Of a stretch of 19,144 bases of DNA, positions 1-6,320 are shown one piece after another. A program made the position numbers and the translations under genes. Source of the stretch: Actinomycetota bacterium (GTDB lineage: Bacteria; Actinomycetota; Humimicrobiia; Humimicrobiales; Humimicrobiaceae); the NCBI GenBank assembly GCA_016783985.1, contig JADHVM010000012.1, positions 1-19,144 on the forward strand, written 5' to 3'. Position 1 is the first letter of the stretch, and every line of letters begins with the position of its first letter. The notes under the pieces were generated by a model, which saw only the letters and a program-made list of their open reading frames with translations, was not told where the DNA came from and did not search any database.

Positions 1-1
1 A

Positions 2-472
2 GCAGTTGATAATCTTGCTAGTTGTTTTCATACAAGAAGAGCCCAATCAATCACCTGGGCTCCAGAAATTGATGCCAAGCATCATGAACCTCCATGTCTT
101 CAGAGAATTTGGCTGCGTATATTTGAAGATCCAGAAGAAGGATTGATTCTTAATATGAACACCCATTGGCGTTCAAGAGATGCCTTTAAGGCAGCATTCA
201 TGAATATCTTTGCACTAACAGACTTACAAAAAGTAATTGCTGAAAAAATTTCTGAAAAAATAGCAAGACCTGTTAAAATTGGCCGCTATGTTGATATTAC
301 GGACAGTTATCATATATACGGCTCCTATTTTGATCAATTTAAGGGATTTTTAGAAACCCTTAAGAAAAAAACTTTTGAGCAGAGGACTTATTCTTCCTCT
401 TTTGCAGAACCTTTTTTTGAAGAAGCAAGAAAGAAAATTGATTCAAATCATAAAACTAGGAAAAAATTATAA
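2..472 (+). CDS. Thymidylate synthase family protein (ThyA fold), 5' end missing
   Basis: This is the C-terminal part of a thymidylate synthase-like enzyme, which would methylate dUMP to dTMP with methylene-folate. The frame is open from the window edge, so the true start lies outside. Visible signatures, in order, are RRAQSITWAPEID, the nucleophile-containing PPCLQ, the phosphate/folate-region WRSRDAFKAAFMN, and DSYHIYGSYF, which matches the ThyA pyrimidine-binding H-x-Y element. The wording (RRA..TW, PPCLQ, RSRDA) resembles the divergent methanogen-type ThyA subfamily more than E. coli ThyA. A related dCMP or dUMP hydroxymethylase cannot be excluded. The last six bases overlap the end of the convergent PAS gene. 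The fold assignment is firm; the exact substrate is inferred. Confidence 0.82.
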   Translation, partial: AVDNLASCFHTRRAQSITWAPEIDAKHHEPPCLQRIWLRIFEDPEEGLILNMNTHWRSRDAFKAAFMNIFALTDLQKVIAEKISEKIARPVKIGRYVDITDSYHIYGSYFDQFKGFLETLKKKTFEQRTYSSSFAEPFFEEARKKIDSNHKTRKKL

Positions 473-877
473 TAACCTTTTCTCACCTTTTATTTTCTGA
501 ATATCAGTTATATCCTGACTTACTTCCAGGCACCCAAGATATTTTCCCCCATCAGTATAAACAGGAAAATAACGAATATAAATAAGCTTTCCTTCCAGAT
601 TTATCCAGAATTCTGCAACTTCCCTTTTTTTATCTTTAAAATCTTTTAATATCTGTTCTACTTTAGCCAAGCTCTTTTTTGGATGACAATCTTGAATCCT
701 TCGACCAATAACAGATACAGGTCTTTTAAAAATTCTATCCTCAAATCTATTAAAAAACCTGACTTTATCATCTTTTTCAATAAAAGTAATATCAACAGGT
801 AAAGCATCCAAAACAGACTTTAGTTCTTCTTCTGATAAAACTCCGGTACTTAATTTAATCTCTTCTTTTTCACTCAT
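467..877 (-). CDS. Single PAS-domain protein (DUF438 C-terminal-like)
   Basis: A short protein of about 136 residues that is essentially one PAS domain with no output domain. PAS hallmarks run from DALPVDITFIEKDDKVRFFN through GRRIQDCHPKKS to the closing SQDITDIQKI strand. The GRxIxxCHPxxS and VxxIL wording is typical of the PAS domain at the end of DUF438 proteins, often found beside anaerobic metal and sulfur proteins. It probably senses a small ligand, redox state or haem, but no partner is encoded next to it. The start is uncertain: ATG at 877 is chosen, but an in-frame TTG at 886 sits closer to a weak GAAAG. It lies 200 bases beyond the sulfur cluster on the same strand and ends tail-to-tail with the ThyA-like gene. 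Confidence 0.78.
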   Translation of the reverse strand: MSEKEEIKLSTGVLSEEELKSVLDALPVDITFIEKDDKVRFFNRFEDRIFKRPVSVIGRRIQDCHPKKSLAKVEQILKDFKDKKREVAEFWINLEGKLIYIRYFPVYTDGGKYLGCLEVSQDITDIQKIKGEKRLL

Positions 878-940
878 AAAAATCAAATTCTTTCTTTTCT
901 GACTTTAATAAATTATATTTTCCTTAAATCTCAAACTAAC

Positions 941-1054
941 TTATCTTTTTAAACCTTTTCCTTGGAATTCCACTATTAGATATCTACCTGAAGGATTTCA
1001 TTTAATAGTATCCCCACATACCTGACAGCTATAAATAAATTACATTTCCTTCAT
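941..1054 (-). pseudogene. Decayed CxxC mini-ORF (desulforedoxin-like N-terminus)
   Basis: On the minus strand, reading from ATG at 1054, one frame gives MKEM, a TAA stop at 1042, FIYSCQVCGDTIK, a TGA stop at 1000, then NPSGRYLIVEFQGKGLKR and a final TAA at 943. The YSCQVCGDTIK stretch resembles the first half of a desulforedoxin or rubredoxin knuckle; compare YQCKVCGNIVE in the superoxide reductase at 16519-16899. Each internal stop is one base from a sense codon. I read it as a broken remnant of a small iron- or zinc-binding gene at the tail of the sulfur cluster. The match is short, so this is tentative. Confidence 0.3.
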
Positions 1055-1087
1055 TACTTTCAGTTTTTTATTATTACTTACATTATA

Positions 1088-1789
1088 CTATTTATTTAAA
1101 TAAAAGTTTTTCACAATAATATCTGCTCCAAATAATTCTGAAACTCTTACACCCTTTTCAATCACAAAAAAATTTGGAACATTTTCAATATTATCATCTC
1201 CAATATAATAAAAATTAATACTTGATGGATATCTTTTATTTTGTTCCATGTTTAATCCAGCCATTATTAACGGACATGCCGGAACACCATATTTATCCTC
1301 ATTTCTTTTTCTTGTTAAAATAATTTTCCCATATTGCTGGGGGTCATTTAAATATAATCCATCAGGTCCTTTCCTAATGTTTACATCATTTTGTTTGACC
1401 CTTCTTAATAATTCTTTCTTTCCTCTATTTCTTATATGTTTTTCCCAGTAAATCTTTATATTTTTATATGGTATATCTTCACTATCTAAAATAGCAAGAT
1501 ACTTTTCTGGTAAAACATAATCCTTTCGGGAAAAATTAAAATTATTAACGCTACAACTATTTTCCCCGCATGCTGAACCCATGTCATTTATTAATATACC
1601 TAAATCAGTATATATCTTCTTACTCCTTGCAGTTTTAAATAATTTTATTGCAAACTTAAGCGAATTAATTGTTCCTTCATTCAGATTTTCCCTGAAGCTA
1701 TCATGGTTAAAAAATAATCTAAAATGTCCCCCTGTTATGATACAATTATCTTTTAAAAATTTTTTACTTTTCTTTAAAATATTTTCCAT
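1088..1789 (-). CDS. Unrecognised 233-residue protein at the end of the sulfur-relay cluster
   Basis: I do not recognise this family. It is a soluble, lysine- and asparagine-rich protein with no signal peptide or membrane span. Candidate functional patches are GSACGENSCSVNN in the first half, with two cysteines, and VPACPLIMAGLN near residue 170. The C-terminal part (YYIGDDNIENVPNFFVIEKG and SELFGADIIVKNFYL) has an alternating strand/helix pattern that could be a small alpha/beta domain. It starts 13 bases after the DsrE-like gene on the same strand, without a clear SD, so it may be translated by coupling. Its position suggests a role with TusA, DsrE or IscU in sulfur handling, but that is inference from context only. 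Confidence 0.7.
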   Translation of the reverse strand: MENILKKSKKFLKDNCIITGGHFRLFFNHDSFRENLNEGTINSLKFAIKLFKTARSKKIYTDLGILINDMGSACGENSCSVNNFNFSRKDYVLPEKYLAILDSEDIPYKNIKIYWEKHIRNRGKKELLRRVKQNDVNIRKGPDGLYLNDPQQYGKIILTRKRNEDKYGVPACPLIMAGLNMEQNKRYPSSINFYYIGDDNIENVPNFFVIEKGVRVSELFGADIIVKNFYLNK

Positions 1790-1802
1790 TTAACAAACAA
1801 AT

Positions 1803-2174
1803 TTAAAACCACATTGTTCCGTTGGCCTCAATTACTAAATTATTTAAAGTTGCAGCACCAACCACCTTGGAACCATCCACAAAATCATCAGGTGTTAATT
1901 TTTCCCCAAATAGTTGCGCACTTTGCTGACATATAAGCAGTTTTATTCCCTGCCCTAAAGTTTCATCTATTACTTCCTTTAAAGATGGAAAATTACCAAT
2001 CTTTATTTTCTCCGCTTCTCCTTTTTTTACAACAATCACTCCTTCACCTAAGAAATAAATAATTGGCTCCACATTCATTGCTAATGCTGTTTGTGCCAGT
2101 ATAAAAGGTGAATAAAGTCTTTGTGGTGTATCTATACCGCTTGTCTGTACATATAATAACTTTTTTTTAGCCAT
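1803..2174 (-). CDS. DsrE/DsrF-like sulfur-relay family protein
   Basis: A 123-residue DsrE-fold protein. The family binds or transfers persulfide sulfur and often partners TusA. The N-terminal strand KKLLYVQTSG followed by the helix SPFILAQTALAMNVEPIIYFLGEG, and the later LKLLICQQSAQLFG and FVDGSKVVGAATLNNLV segments, follow the DsrE/YchN pattern. Cys82 in LICQQS lies at the position where DsrE-type proteins commonly carry the reactive cysteine. The gene has a strong SD (GGAGG, five bases before ATG) and follows tusA by 14 bases. Coupling with TusA supports sulfur transfer; the acceptor is unknown. It could equally be one of the uncharacterised DsrE-like proteins without transferase activity. 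Confidence 0.85.
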   Translation of the reverse strand: MAKKKLLYVQTSGIDTPQRLYSPFILAQTALAMNVEPIIYFLGEGVIVVKKGEAEKIKIGNFPSLKEVIDETLGQGIKLLICQQSAQLFGEKLTPDDFVDGSKVVGAATLNNLVIEANGTMWF

Positions 2175-2188
2175 TCACTCCTCCAGAT

Positions 2189-2443
2189 TTATTTATGCAT
2201 CTTTCTTATATAGAAAATAAAATTATCATTATCCTTGGTCACTTTTATAAGTTTATTACCTGTAGTTTTTGCCCAAGCTTTAATATCCTCTTCAGATGCA
2301 GGGTCATCAGCTATAAGTTTCAGTATCTGTCCATTTCTCATACTGTTAATTTTTTTTCCTGTTTCAAATACAGGTACCGGGCAATATAGCCCAGTGCAAT
2401 CTAAATATTCATCATGTCTTGAATTATTCAGCTCTTCTTTCAT
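2189..2443 (-). CDS. tusA: TusA/SirA-family sulfur carrier
   Basis: An 84-residue TusA-like protein that carries sulfur as a persulfide on a conserved cysteine. The family motif CxxxxCPxP is present as DCTGLYCPVPV, with the carrier cysteine at Cys21 and a second cysteine at Cys16. The following ILKLIADDPASEEDIKAW and the terminal amphipathic strand match the two-layer SirA fold and the usual length of about 80 residues. It sits between a zinc-ribbon gene and the DsrE-like gene. In sulfur-relay operons TusA normally accepts sulfur from IscS or rhodanese and passes it to DsrE-type proteins. Here the neighbouring IscS lacks its PLP lysine, so the donor is an open question. Symbol given for the family only. 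Confidence 0.92.
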   Translation of the reverse strand: MKEELNNSRHDEYLDCTGLYCPVPVFETGKKINSMRNGQILKLIADDPASEEDIKAWAKTTGNKLIKVTKDNDNFIFYIRKMHK

Positions 2444-2461
2444 AAGTATCTATCCTTTTAT

Positions 2462-2653
2462 CTATAGTCTTTCTCCACAATTAGGACATACTTTTAAATT
2501 ACTGGAAACAGCATGGCCGCATTCCCTGCAATAACTTATTTTAATTTTGCAATAAGAACAAAAAGGTAACCTGGTATCATTTAATTCAATATCACAGTAA
2601 GGACACTTATTATTTTTATTTTTTACATTATTCCTTGCGCTATTTTTAGACAT
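2462..2653 (-). CDS. Small double zinc-ribbon protein
   Basis: A 63-residue protein with four CxxC knuckles: CPYC, CSYC, CREC and CPNC. This is enough for two treble-clef or zinc-ribbon sites (or rubredoxin-like iron sites). A lysine/asparagine-rich leader of about 17 residues precedes them. I place the start at ATG 2653 because GGGAG lies six bases upstream; an in-frame TTG at 2665 would bury this SD inside the gene. It begins 12 bases after iscU and is followed by tusA. No catalytic residues are visible. It may be a metal or electron adaptor for the cluster-building genes around it, but that is a guess from context. Confidence 0.75.
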   Translation of the reverse strand: MSKNSARNNVKNKNNKCPYCDIELNDTRLPFCSYCKIKISYCRECGHAVSSNLKVCPNCGERL

Positions 2654-2665
2654 ATTATCTCCCAA

Positions 2666-3046
2666 TCATTTATTTTTCTTTTTTTGTAAATAATCCTCAA
2701 TAGCTTTATGCAGAGCATCAGCACCTAAGTTTGAACAATGAAGTTTATTTTTAGGAAGCCCTCCTAATTTTTTTGCTATATCTTTATTATTTATTTTTAA
2801 TGCTTCATCCAGTGTTTTCCCTTTAGCAACTTCACTTATCATGCTTGATACTGCAATCGCAGCCCCGCACCCAAATGTTTTAAATTTAATATCCTCCAGC
2901 TTATTATCTTTAACCTTGATATAGAAACTCATCATATCTCCACATACAGGATTCCCTATTTCTCCTATTCCATCAGCATCCTTAATCTCACCAACATTTC
3001 TGGGATTTGTAAAATGTTCCATTACTTTTTTACTATATGCTAACAT
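2666..3046 (-). CDS. iscU: Iron-sulfur cluster scaffold IscU/NifU N-terminal type
   Basis: A 126-residue scaffold on which [2Fe-2S] and [4Fe-4S] clusters are assembled from iron and persulfide sulfur. All three ligand cysteines are present: Cys35 in GNPVCGD (with Asp37), Cys60 in FGCGAAIA and Cys104 in LHCSNLG. The start MLAYSKKVMEHFTNPRNVGE is typical of the bacterial IscU/NifU family. Length is normal, ending in a lysine-rich tail. The SD AGAGG lies six bases before ATG. It follows the IscS-like gene by 34 bases. IscU itself looks fully functional, which contrasts with the damaged PLP site of its neighbour and implies that sulfur must come from elsewhere or by another mechanism. Confidence 0.95.
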   Translation of the reverse strand: MLAYSKKVMEHFTNPRNVGEIKDADGIGEIGNPVCGDMMSFYIKVKDNKLEDIKFKTFGCGAAIAVSSMISEVAKGKTLDEALKINNKDIAKKLGGLPKNKLHCSNLGADALHKAIEDYLQKKKNK

Positions 3047-3080
3047 TTATAACCTCTTTTTTTAATTTTAAAAAATATTT

Positions 3081-4271
3081 TTATTTTCTATATATAGGCG
3101 ACATCTCTCTTAGCCTTTTAACAATAGGTGGTAAAACTTCAAGTAATCTATTTATTTCTAAATCTGTATTATATTTCCCCAAAGAGAACAGAATAGATCC
3201 TTGAGCCATGGTCGGAGATAAACCTATAGCATTAAGAACATGAGAACTTTTAAGTGCCTGTGAAGCACAGGATGAACCGCTGGCTGCTGCAATTCCTTCC
3301 ATATTTAACATCAGAAGTATTGATTCTCCTTCTATATATTCAAAACTTATATGCACATTCCCTGGAAGTCTTCGTGTAGGATGCCCATTTAGTTTAATAT
3401 CTGTTATTTTGTCTTCTAATCTCTTAATTAAACTATCTCTAAGCTTTGATACATATTTCATATTCTCATTCATTCTAATTTTAGCTAATTCACATGCTTC
3501 TCCAAAACCAACAATACCCGGTACATTTTCAGTTCCAGCCCTTCTACCTTTTTCCTGGATGCCACCTAAAAAGATTGGCTTTATCCTTGTTCCTCTTTTT
3601 ATAAATAAGGCAGCTACTCCCTTAGGTCCATGCAGCTGCTGTGCAGAAAAACTATAGGCATCAATTCCAAGCTCTTTTACATTTACAGGTATAATTCCAG
3701 CAGTAGCCATGCCATCACTATGAAATACAATATTATGTTTTTTTGCTATTTGGGAAATCTCCCTTAATTTCTGAATAGTTCCAATCTCATTATTTGCATG
3801 CATAACAGAAATCAATACAGTAGTACTACCTGTAATCTCATTTTCAATGTCTCCAAGATTTACTAAACCATATTTATCCACTGGTACCAGACTTATATTC
3901 CAGCCATTTTTTTTCATTTCTTTTAAAGGGTTTATAATTGAGTGATGCTCAATAACTGATGATATAATATGACTGCCCTTTCCTTTTAAAGCCCTGGCTA
4001 ACCCCCAAAGCGCTAAATTATTTGATTCAGTTCCGCACGAAGTAAAATAAATTTCTTCAGCAGACGCACCTATCATATCAGCAACTTTTTTTCTTGCCTG
4101 CTCAACTACTATTTTAGCTGATTCCCCAAAATCATGCAGGCTTGATGGATTGCCATAATTTTCTCTAAAGTATGGTTCCATTTCCTTAAATACATGGTCA
4201 TCTATTCTTGTTGTAGAAGCATTATCAAAAAATATTCTTTTCCTACCGTCTTTTTTTATTTTTGAATTCAT
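3081..4271 (-). CDS. IscS/NifS-like protein lacking the PLP-binding lysine
   Basis: A 396-residue fold-type I aminotransferase-family protein closely following IscS/NifS along its whole length: FFDNASTTRIDDHV, ESNNLALWG, EHHSI (His109), MHANNEIGTIQ, GGIQEKGRRAGTENVPGIVGFG. The mobile catalytic cysteine is kept (Cys335 in SGSSCAS). However, the lysine that forms the PLP Schiff base, normally SAHK followed by hydrophobic-GPKG, is replaced: residues 209-212 read SAQQ. The PLP-contacting DxxQ reads DGMA (186-189), and the TSGGTES loop is TSCGTES with an extra Cys79. The second IscS in this window (7958-9139) has the normal residues. Classical cysteine desulfuration is therefore unlikely. The long intact frame suggests selection, perhaps as an IscU docking partner or cluster ligand. 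Its ATG overlaps the upstream stop as ATGA. Confidence 0.9.
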   Translation of the reverse strand: MNSKIKKDGRKRIFFDNASTTRIDDHVFKEMEPYFRENYGNPSSLHDFGESAKIVVEQARKKVADMIGASAEEIYFTSCGTESNNLALWGLARALKGKGSHIISSVIEHHSIINPLKEMKKNGWNISLVPVDKYGLVNLGDIENEITGSTTVLISVMHANNEIGTIQKLREISQIAKKHNIVFHSDGMATAGIIPVNVKELGIDAYSFSAQQLHGPKGVAALFIKRGTRIKPIFLGGIQEKGRRAGTENVPGIVGFGEACELAKIRMNENMKYVSKLRDSLIKRLEDKITDIKLNGHPTRRLPGNVHISFEYIEGESILLMLNMEGIAAASGSSCASQALKSSHVLNAIGLSPTMAQGSILFSLGKYNTDLEINRLLEVLPPIVKRLREMSPIYRK

Positions 4272-4534
4272 TTTTTTCTCTTTTTCTTATTTTTATATTT
4301 ATCTACCAGATCTTTTAGAGTTATAGAACTTAAAATTTTCTCAATAACATCCTTGATCTCTTTCCAAACATCATATAAAACACATTCACTTGCTTTCTTG
4401 CAAATATTTCCATCGACACAATCAACCGGAGAAATAGAACCCTCCAAAGTATTAATTACTTGAATAAGCTTTATTTCTCCTGGAGGTTTTGCTATAACAT
4501 AACCACCCTTTGCACCTCTCCTGCTGATAACCAA
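4268..4534 (-). pseudogene. N-terminally truncated Rrf2/IscR-type regulator
   Basis: This matches the C-terminal two-thirds of an Rrf2 regulator: the wing LVISRRGAKGGYVIAKPP, the INTLEG helix, and the cluster-binding triad Cys39-x5-Cys45-x5-Cys51, the same spacing as IscR. The first 50 or so residues, carrying the helix-turn-helix, are missing. In-frame coding homology continues upstream only to FNSPVENAK and meets a TAA at 4564, and just 77 bases separate this point from the thiF stop. The only usable start is TTG 4534, without a clear SD. Compare the complete 148-residue homologue at 12152-12598. It is probably a deletion pseudogene, yet the remaining frame is undamaged and its TGA overlaps the iscS-like ATG, so a short cluster-binding product with no DNA-binding head is possible. 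Confidence 0.75.
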
Positions 4535-4611
4535 CTTTGCATTTTCTACAGGGCTGTTAAATTAAAATCATACTAAAAATTGTTGAATCTCTGTCTGTAG
4601 CACATATAATC

Positions 4612-5376
4612 TTACGAACCGCATATAGGGCACCTAAAATTTTCATTTCTTTTTACATCTATTACTTCCAATTCATAATTCCAGATATCAAGATATATTA
4701 TGCCTTTGACTAAATCATCAATATTACCAGTTAATATTTTCAATGCCTCTACTGTCTGGATAGATGCTACAACATTGACCGCTGGGTTTATTACACCTAC
4801 ATTGCTAGAAGATAAAGCTTCTCCTTTTGATATTTTTTCTGTAAACATGCACCTAAAACAGGGGGTTCTTCCTGGAATAATATCACAAACCATACCATAG
4901 CTAGCAGCAACAGAACCATATATCCATGGAATTTTTTTCCTGACGCAAGTATCATTTATCAAAAATCGTGTTTTAAAATTATCAGTTCCATCTAAGACTA
5001 AATCACTATTACTAATATATTTTCCAATATTACCTTTATTAACTTCATCCGGTATTGCTTCTATAGTTATCTCTGAATTTACACTCTCAAGCCATTTTTT
5101 TGCGGCTAACGATTTAGGTGTTTCTTTCTCTGCGTCCGTTTCATTAAAAAGAACTTGCCTGGAAAGATTATTAATTTCAACATAATCCTTATCAATTAAT
5201 TTTATAAACCCAATACCTGCTCGAGCCAAATTATTAGCTATAACAGAACCTAGTCCCCCGCAGCCAACTACGACTGCCTTACTCTCAGCTAGACGCTTCT
5301 GGCCTTTAATTCCAATATGTTCAAACAATGATTGGGCGTAATACCTATCTTTTATCTTTTTATCAAAGGTATGCAA
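4612..5376 (-). CDS. ThiF/MoeB/HesA-family E1-like adenylyltransferase
   Basis: A 254-residue enzyme that adenylates the C-terminal glycine of a ubiquitin-like sulfur carrier using ATP. Visible features: nucleotide loop GCGGLGS (38-44), Asp62 and the NNLSRQ arginine, DGTDN (129-133), and the structural zinc pairs PCFRC (Cys173/176) and RCPIC (Cys249/252). Length matches ThiF/MoeB without a rhodanese domain. The partner is the MoaD/ThiS-like gene directly upstream. The start is TTG 5376, eight bases after an AGGAGGAGGA that doubles as the carrier's terminal glycine codons. No thiamine or molybdopterin genes are visible, so the pathway served (cysteine, thiocarboxylate sulfur supply, cofactor) is unresolved. 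Family certain, target inferred. Confidence 0.92.
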   Translation of the reverse strand: MHTFDKKIKDRYYAQSLFEHIGIKGQKRLAESKAVVVGCGGLGSVIANNLARAGIGFIKLIDKDYVEINNLSRQVLFNETDAEKETPKSLAAKKWLESVNSEITIEAIPDEVNKGNIGKYISNSDLVLDGTDNFKTRFLINDTCVRKKIPWIYGSVAASYGMVCDIIPGRTPCFRCMFTEKISKGEALSSSNVGVINPAVNVVASIQTVEALKILTGNIDDLVKGIIYLDIWNYELEVIDVKRNENFRCPICGS

Positions 5377-5381
5377 CTGCC

Positions 5382-5657
5382 TTATCCTCCTCCTACCATT
5401 GGTATAATCTTAATGGTTTGCCCATCCTTTGCTACAGTATCTAATTTTCTTAAGTGATTTATATTTTGATCATCTAAAAATAGCACTATATAACTTATTA
5501 AAACTTTATTGTCATTAAATATCTTTTTTTTAATTTCAGGATATTTCTTAAAAACTTCTTCTAAAATTACTGAAATTTTTCCAGGCTTGCAACTTAAAAC
5601 TTTTTTACCACCAGCAAAACGCCGAAATGAAATTGGAATTTTTATTTTTACCGCCAT
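5382..5657 (-). CDS. MoaD/ThiS-like ubiquitin-fold sulfur carrier
   Basis: A 91-residue beta-grasp protein that ends in Gly-Gly-Gly, the feature by which MoaD/ThiS-type carriers are adenylated and thiocarboxylated. The N-terminal strand VKIKIPISFRRFAGG, the helix VILEEVFKKYPEIKKKIF, and IKIIPMVGGG at the end match MoaD-family proteins of the kind linked to cysteine or tungsten/molybdenum cofactor synthesis. The SD GGGAG lies about ten bases before ATG. It is followed after five bases by the ThiF-like E1 gene, its expected activating enzyme. In this context it may deliver sulfur to the IscU/TusA/DsrE group, which is inference. Confidence 0.9.
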   Translation of the reverse strand: MAVKIKIPISFRRFAGGKKVLSCKPGKISVILEEVFKKYPEIKKKIFNDNKVLISYIVLFLDDQNINHLRKLDTVAKDGQTIKIIPMVGGG

Positions 5658-5684
5658 TAGTACTTTTTCTCCCTTATATATCAG

Positions 5685-5703
5685 TTTATTAAATATTAAT
5701 AAA
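5685..5703. repeat. AT-only perfect palindrome between arsR and moaD-like genes
   Basis: TTTATTAA-ATA-TTAATAAA is an 8-3-8 perfect inverted repeat 28 bases upstream of the moaD-like ATG. It could be a regulator site for the ArsR protein encoded just upstream, or a weak RNA hairpin. In such AT-rich DNA chance is also possible. Confidence 0.3.
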
Positions 5704-5758
5704 TTATTGATAATACTTTTTCACTTTTATAATCCAGTTTAACTTTTATCTATGGCAA

Positions 5759-6115
5759 CTATATTTTTTTACATATTTCTGCCCTATTTGTAGAAAAAAT
5801 TTTTTTGCAATCTTCTTTAATTTTTTTATCATTTTTTAAACAATCAATAATATTGTTAATTATATTTAAAGTATTTACATCTAAATTCTGATTTATGTAA
5901 TAATTAACCCACTGCCCTTCTTTTCTGTAACTTACAAGACCAGCATTTTCCAATATCTTCAAGTGACTTGAAACAGTAGGCTGTGATAGTCCTATTACCT
6001 CCCTCAATTCACAGACACATGTATCCTTTTTTATCTTCAGCAAGCAAATTATTCTAATTCTGTTTTCATCTGACAATGCTTTTAAAATCTTTGTTATTTT
6101 TTCTAATACAATCAT
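5759..6115 (-). CDS. ArsR/SmtB-family transcriptional repressor with CVC metal motif
   Basis: A 118-residue winged-helix repressor. The DNA-reading helix is LSQPTVSSHLKILENAGLVSYRKEGQWVNYYI, split here only for description, around residues 43-75. The metal or thiol sensor motif TCVCELRE (Cys33, Cys35) matches the ELCVCDL box of ArsR, where cysteines bind As(III) or soft metals. Three further cysteines lie in the C-terminal tail, including EDCKKI and EICKKI. It could sense a metal(loid) or, given the sulfur genes that follow 101 bases downstream, persulfide or sulfide as some ArsR-type sensors do. A cation transporter gene lies upstream on the same strand. The start lacks a strong SD. Family assignment is firm; the inducer is unknown. 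Confidence 0.92.
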   Translation of the reverse strand: MIVLEKITKILKALSDENRIRIICLLKIKKDTCVCELREVIGLSQPTVSSHLKILENAGLVSYRKEGQWVNYYINQNLDVNTLNIINNIIDCLKNDKKIKEDCKKIFSTNRAEICKKI

Positions 6116-6151
6116 ATTTCTTTTAAATGAATTAAATTTTGTTATGATTTA

Positions 6152-6180
6152 TTAATATATTATATATTTTCATATGTCAA
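6152..6180 (-). promoter_or_regulatory. Probable promoter of the arsR/sulfur-relay cluster
   Basis: On the minus strand a perfect -35 TTGACA (6180-6175) is followed after 17 bases by TATTAA (6157-6152), a weaker -10. It lies about 37 bases before the arsR ATG. The spacer and flanks are rich in ATAT repeats that might serve as an ArsR operator, although no clean 12-2-12 palindrome is present. The rest of 6181-6320 holds no gene I can support. Confidence 0.55.
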
Positions 6181-6320
6181 TATTTTTTAATAAAACAATA
6201 TCTTATACCATCAGCCTCCACCCTGGTTTAAGCACTCTTTCTTAATAACCTTTTTAATATCTTTTTTCTCTTCTTTGATATCTCTTTTAATTCGTAACCG
6301 CTTGAAATTAGCTTAGGCAA

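Noticed and set aside
998..1000. In-frame TGA of the CxxC mini-ORF as selenocysteine
   Set aside because: A TAA stop lies upstream in the same frame and no selenocysteine insertion hairpin is evident, so decay is simpler.
1090..1103. Palindrome TTTATTTAAATAAA as a terminator
   Set aside because: It lies inside the 3' coding end of the unknown gene, is pure AT and lacks a proper T tract.
2654..2665. TTG 2665 as start of the small zinc-ribbon protein
   Set aside because: The SD GGGAG falls inside this extension and points to ATG 2653.
6211..6312. Minus-strand open stretch, lysine-rich, ending ECLNQGGG
   Set aside because: The tail looks protein-like, but no start codon (standard or SD-supported) exists after the preceding TAA. 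It could be the remnant of a small gene; not enough to call.
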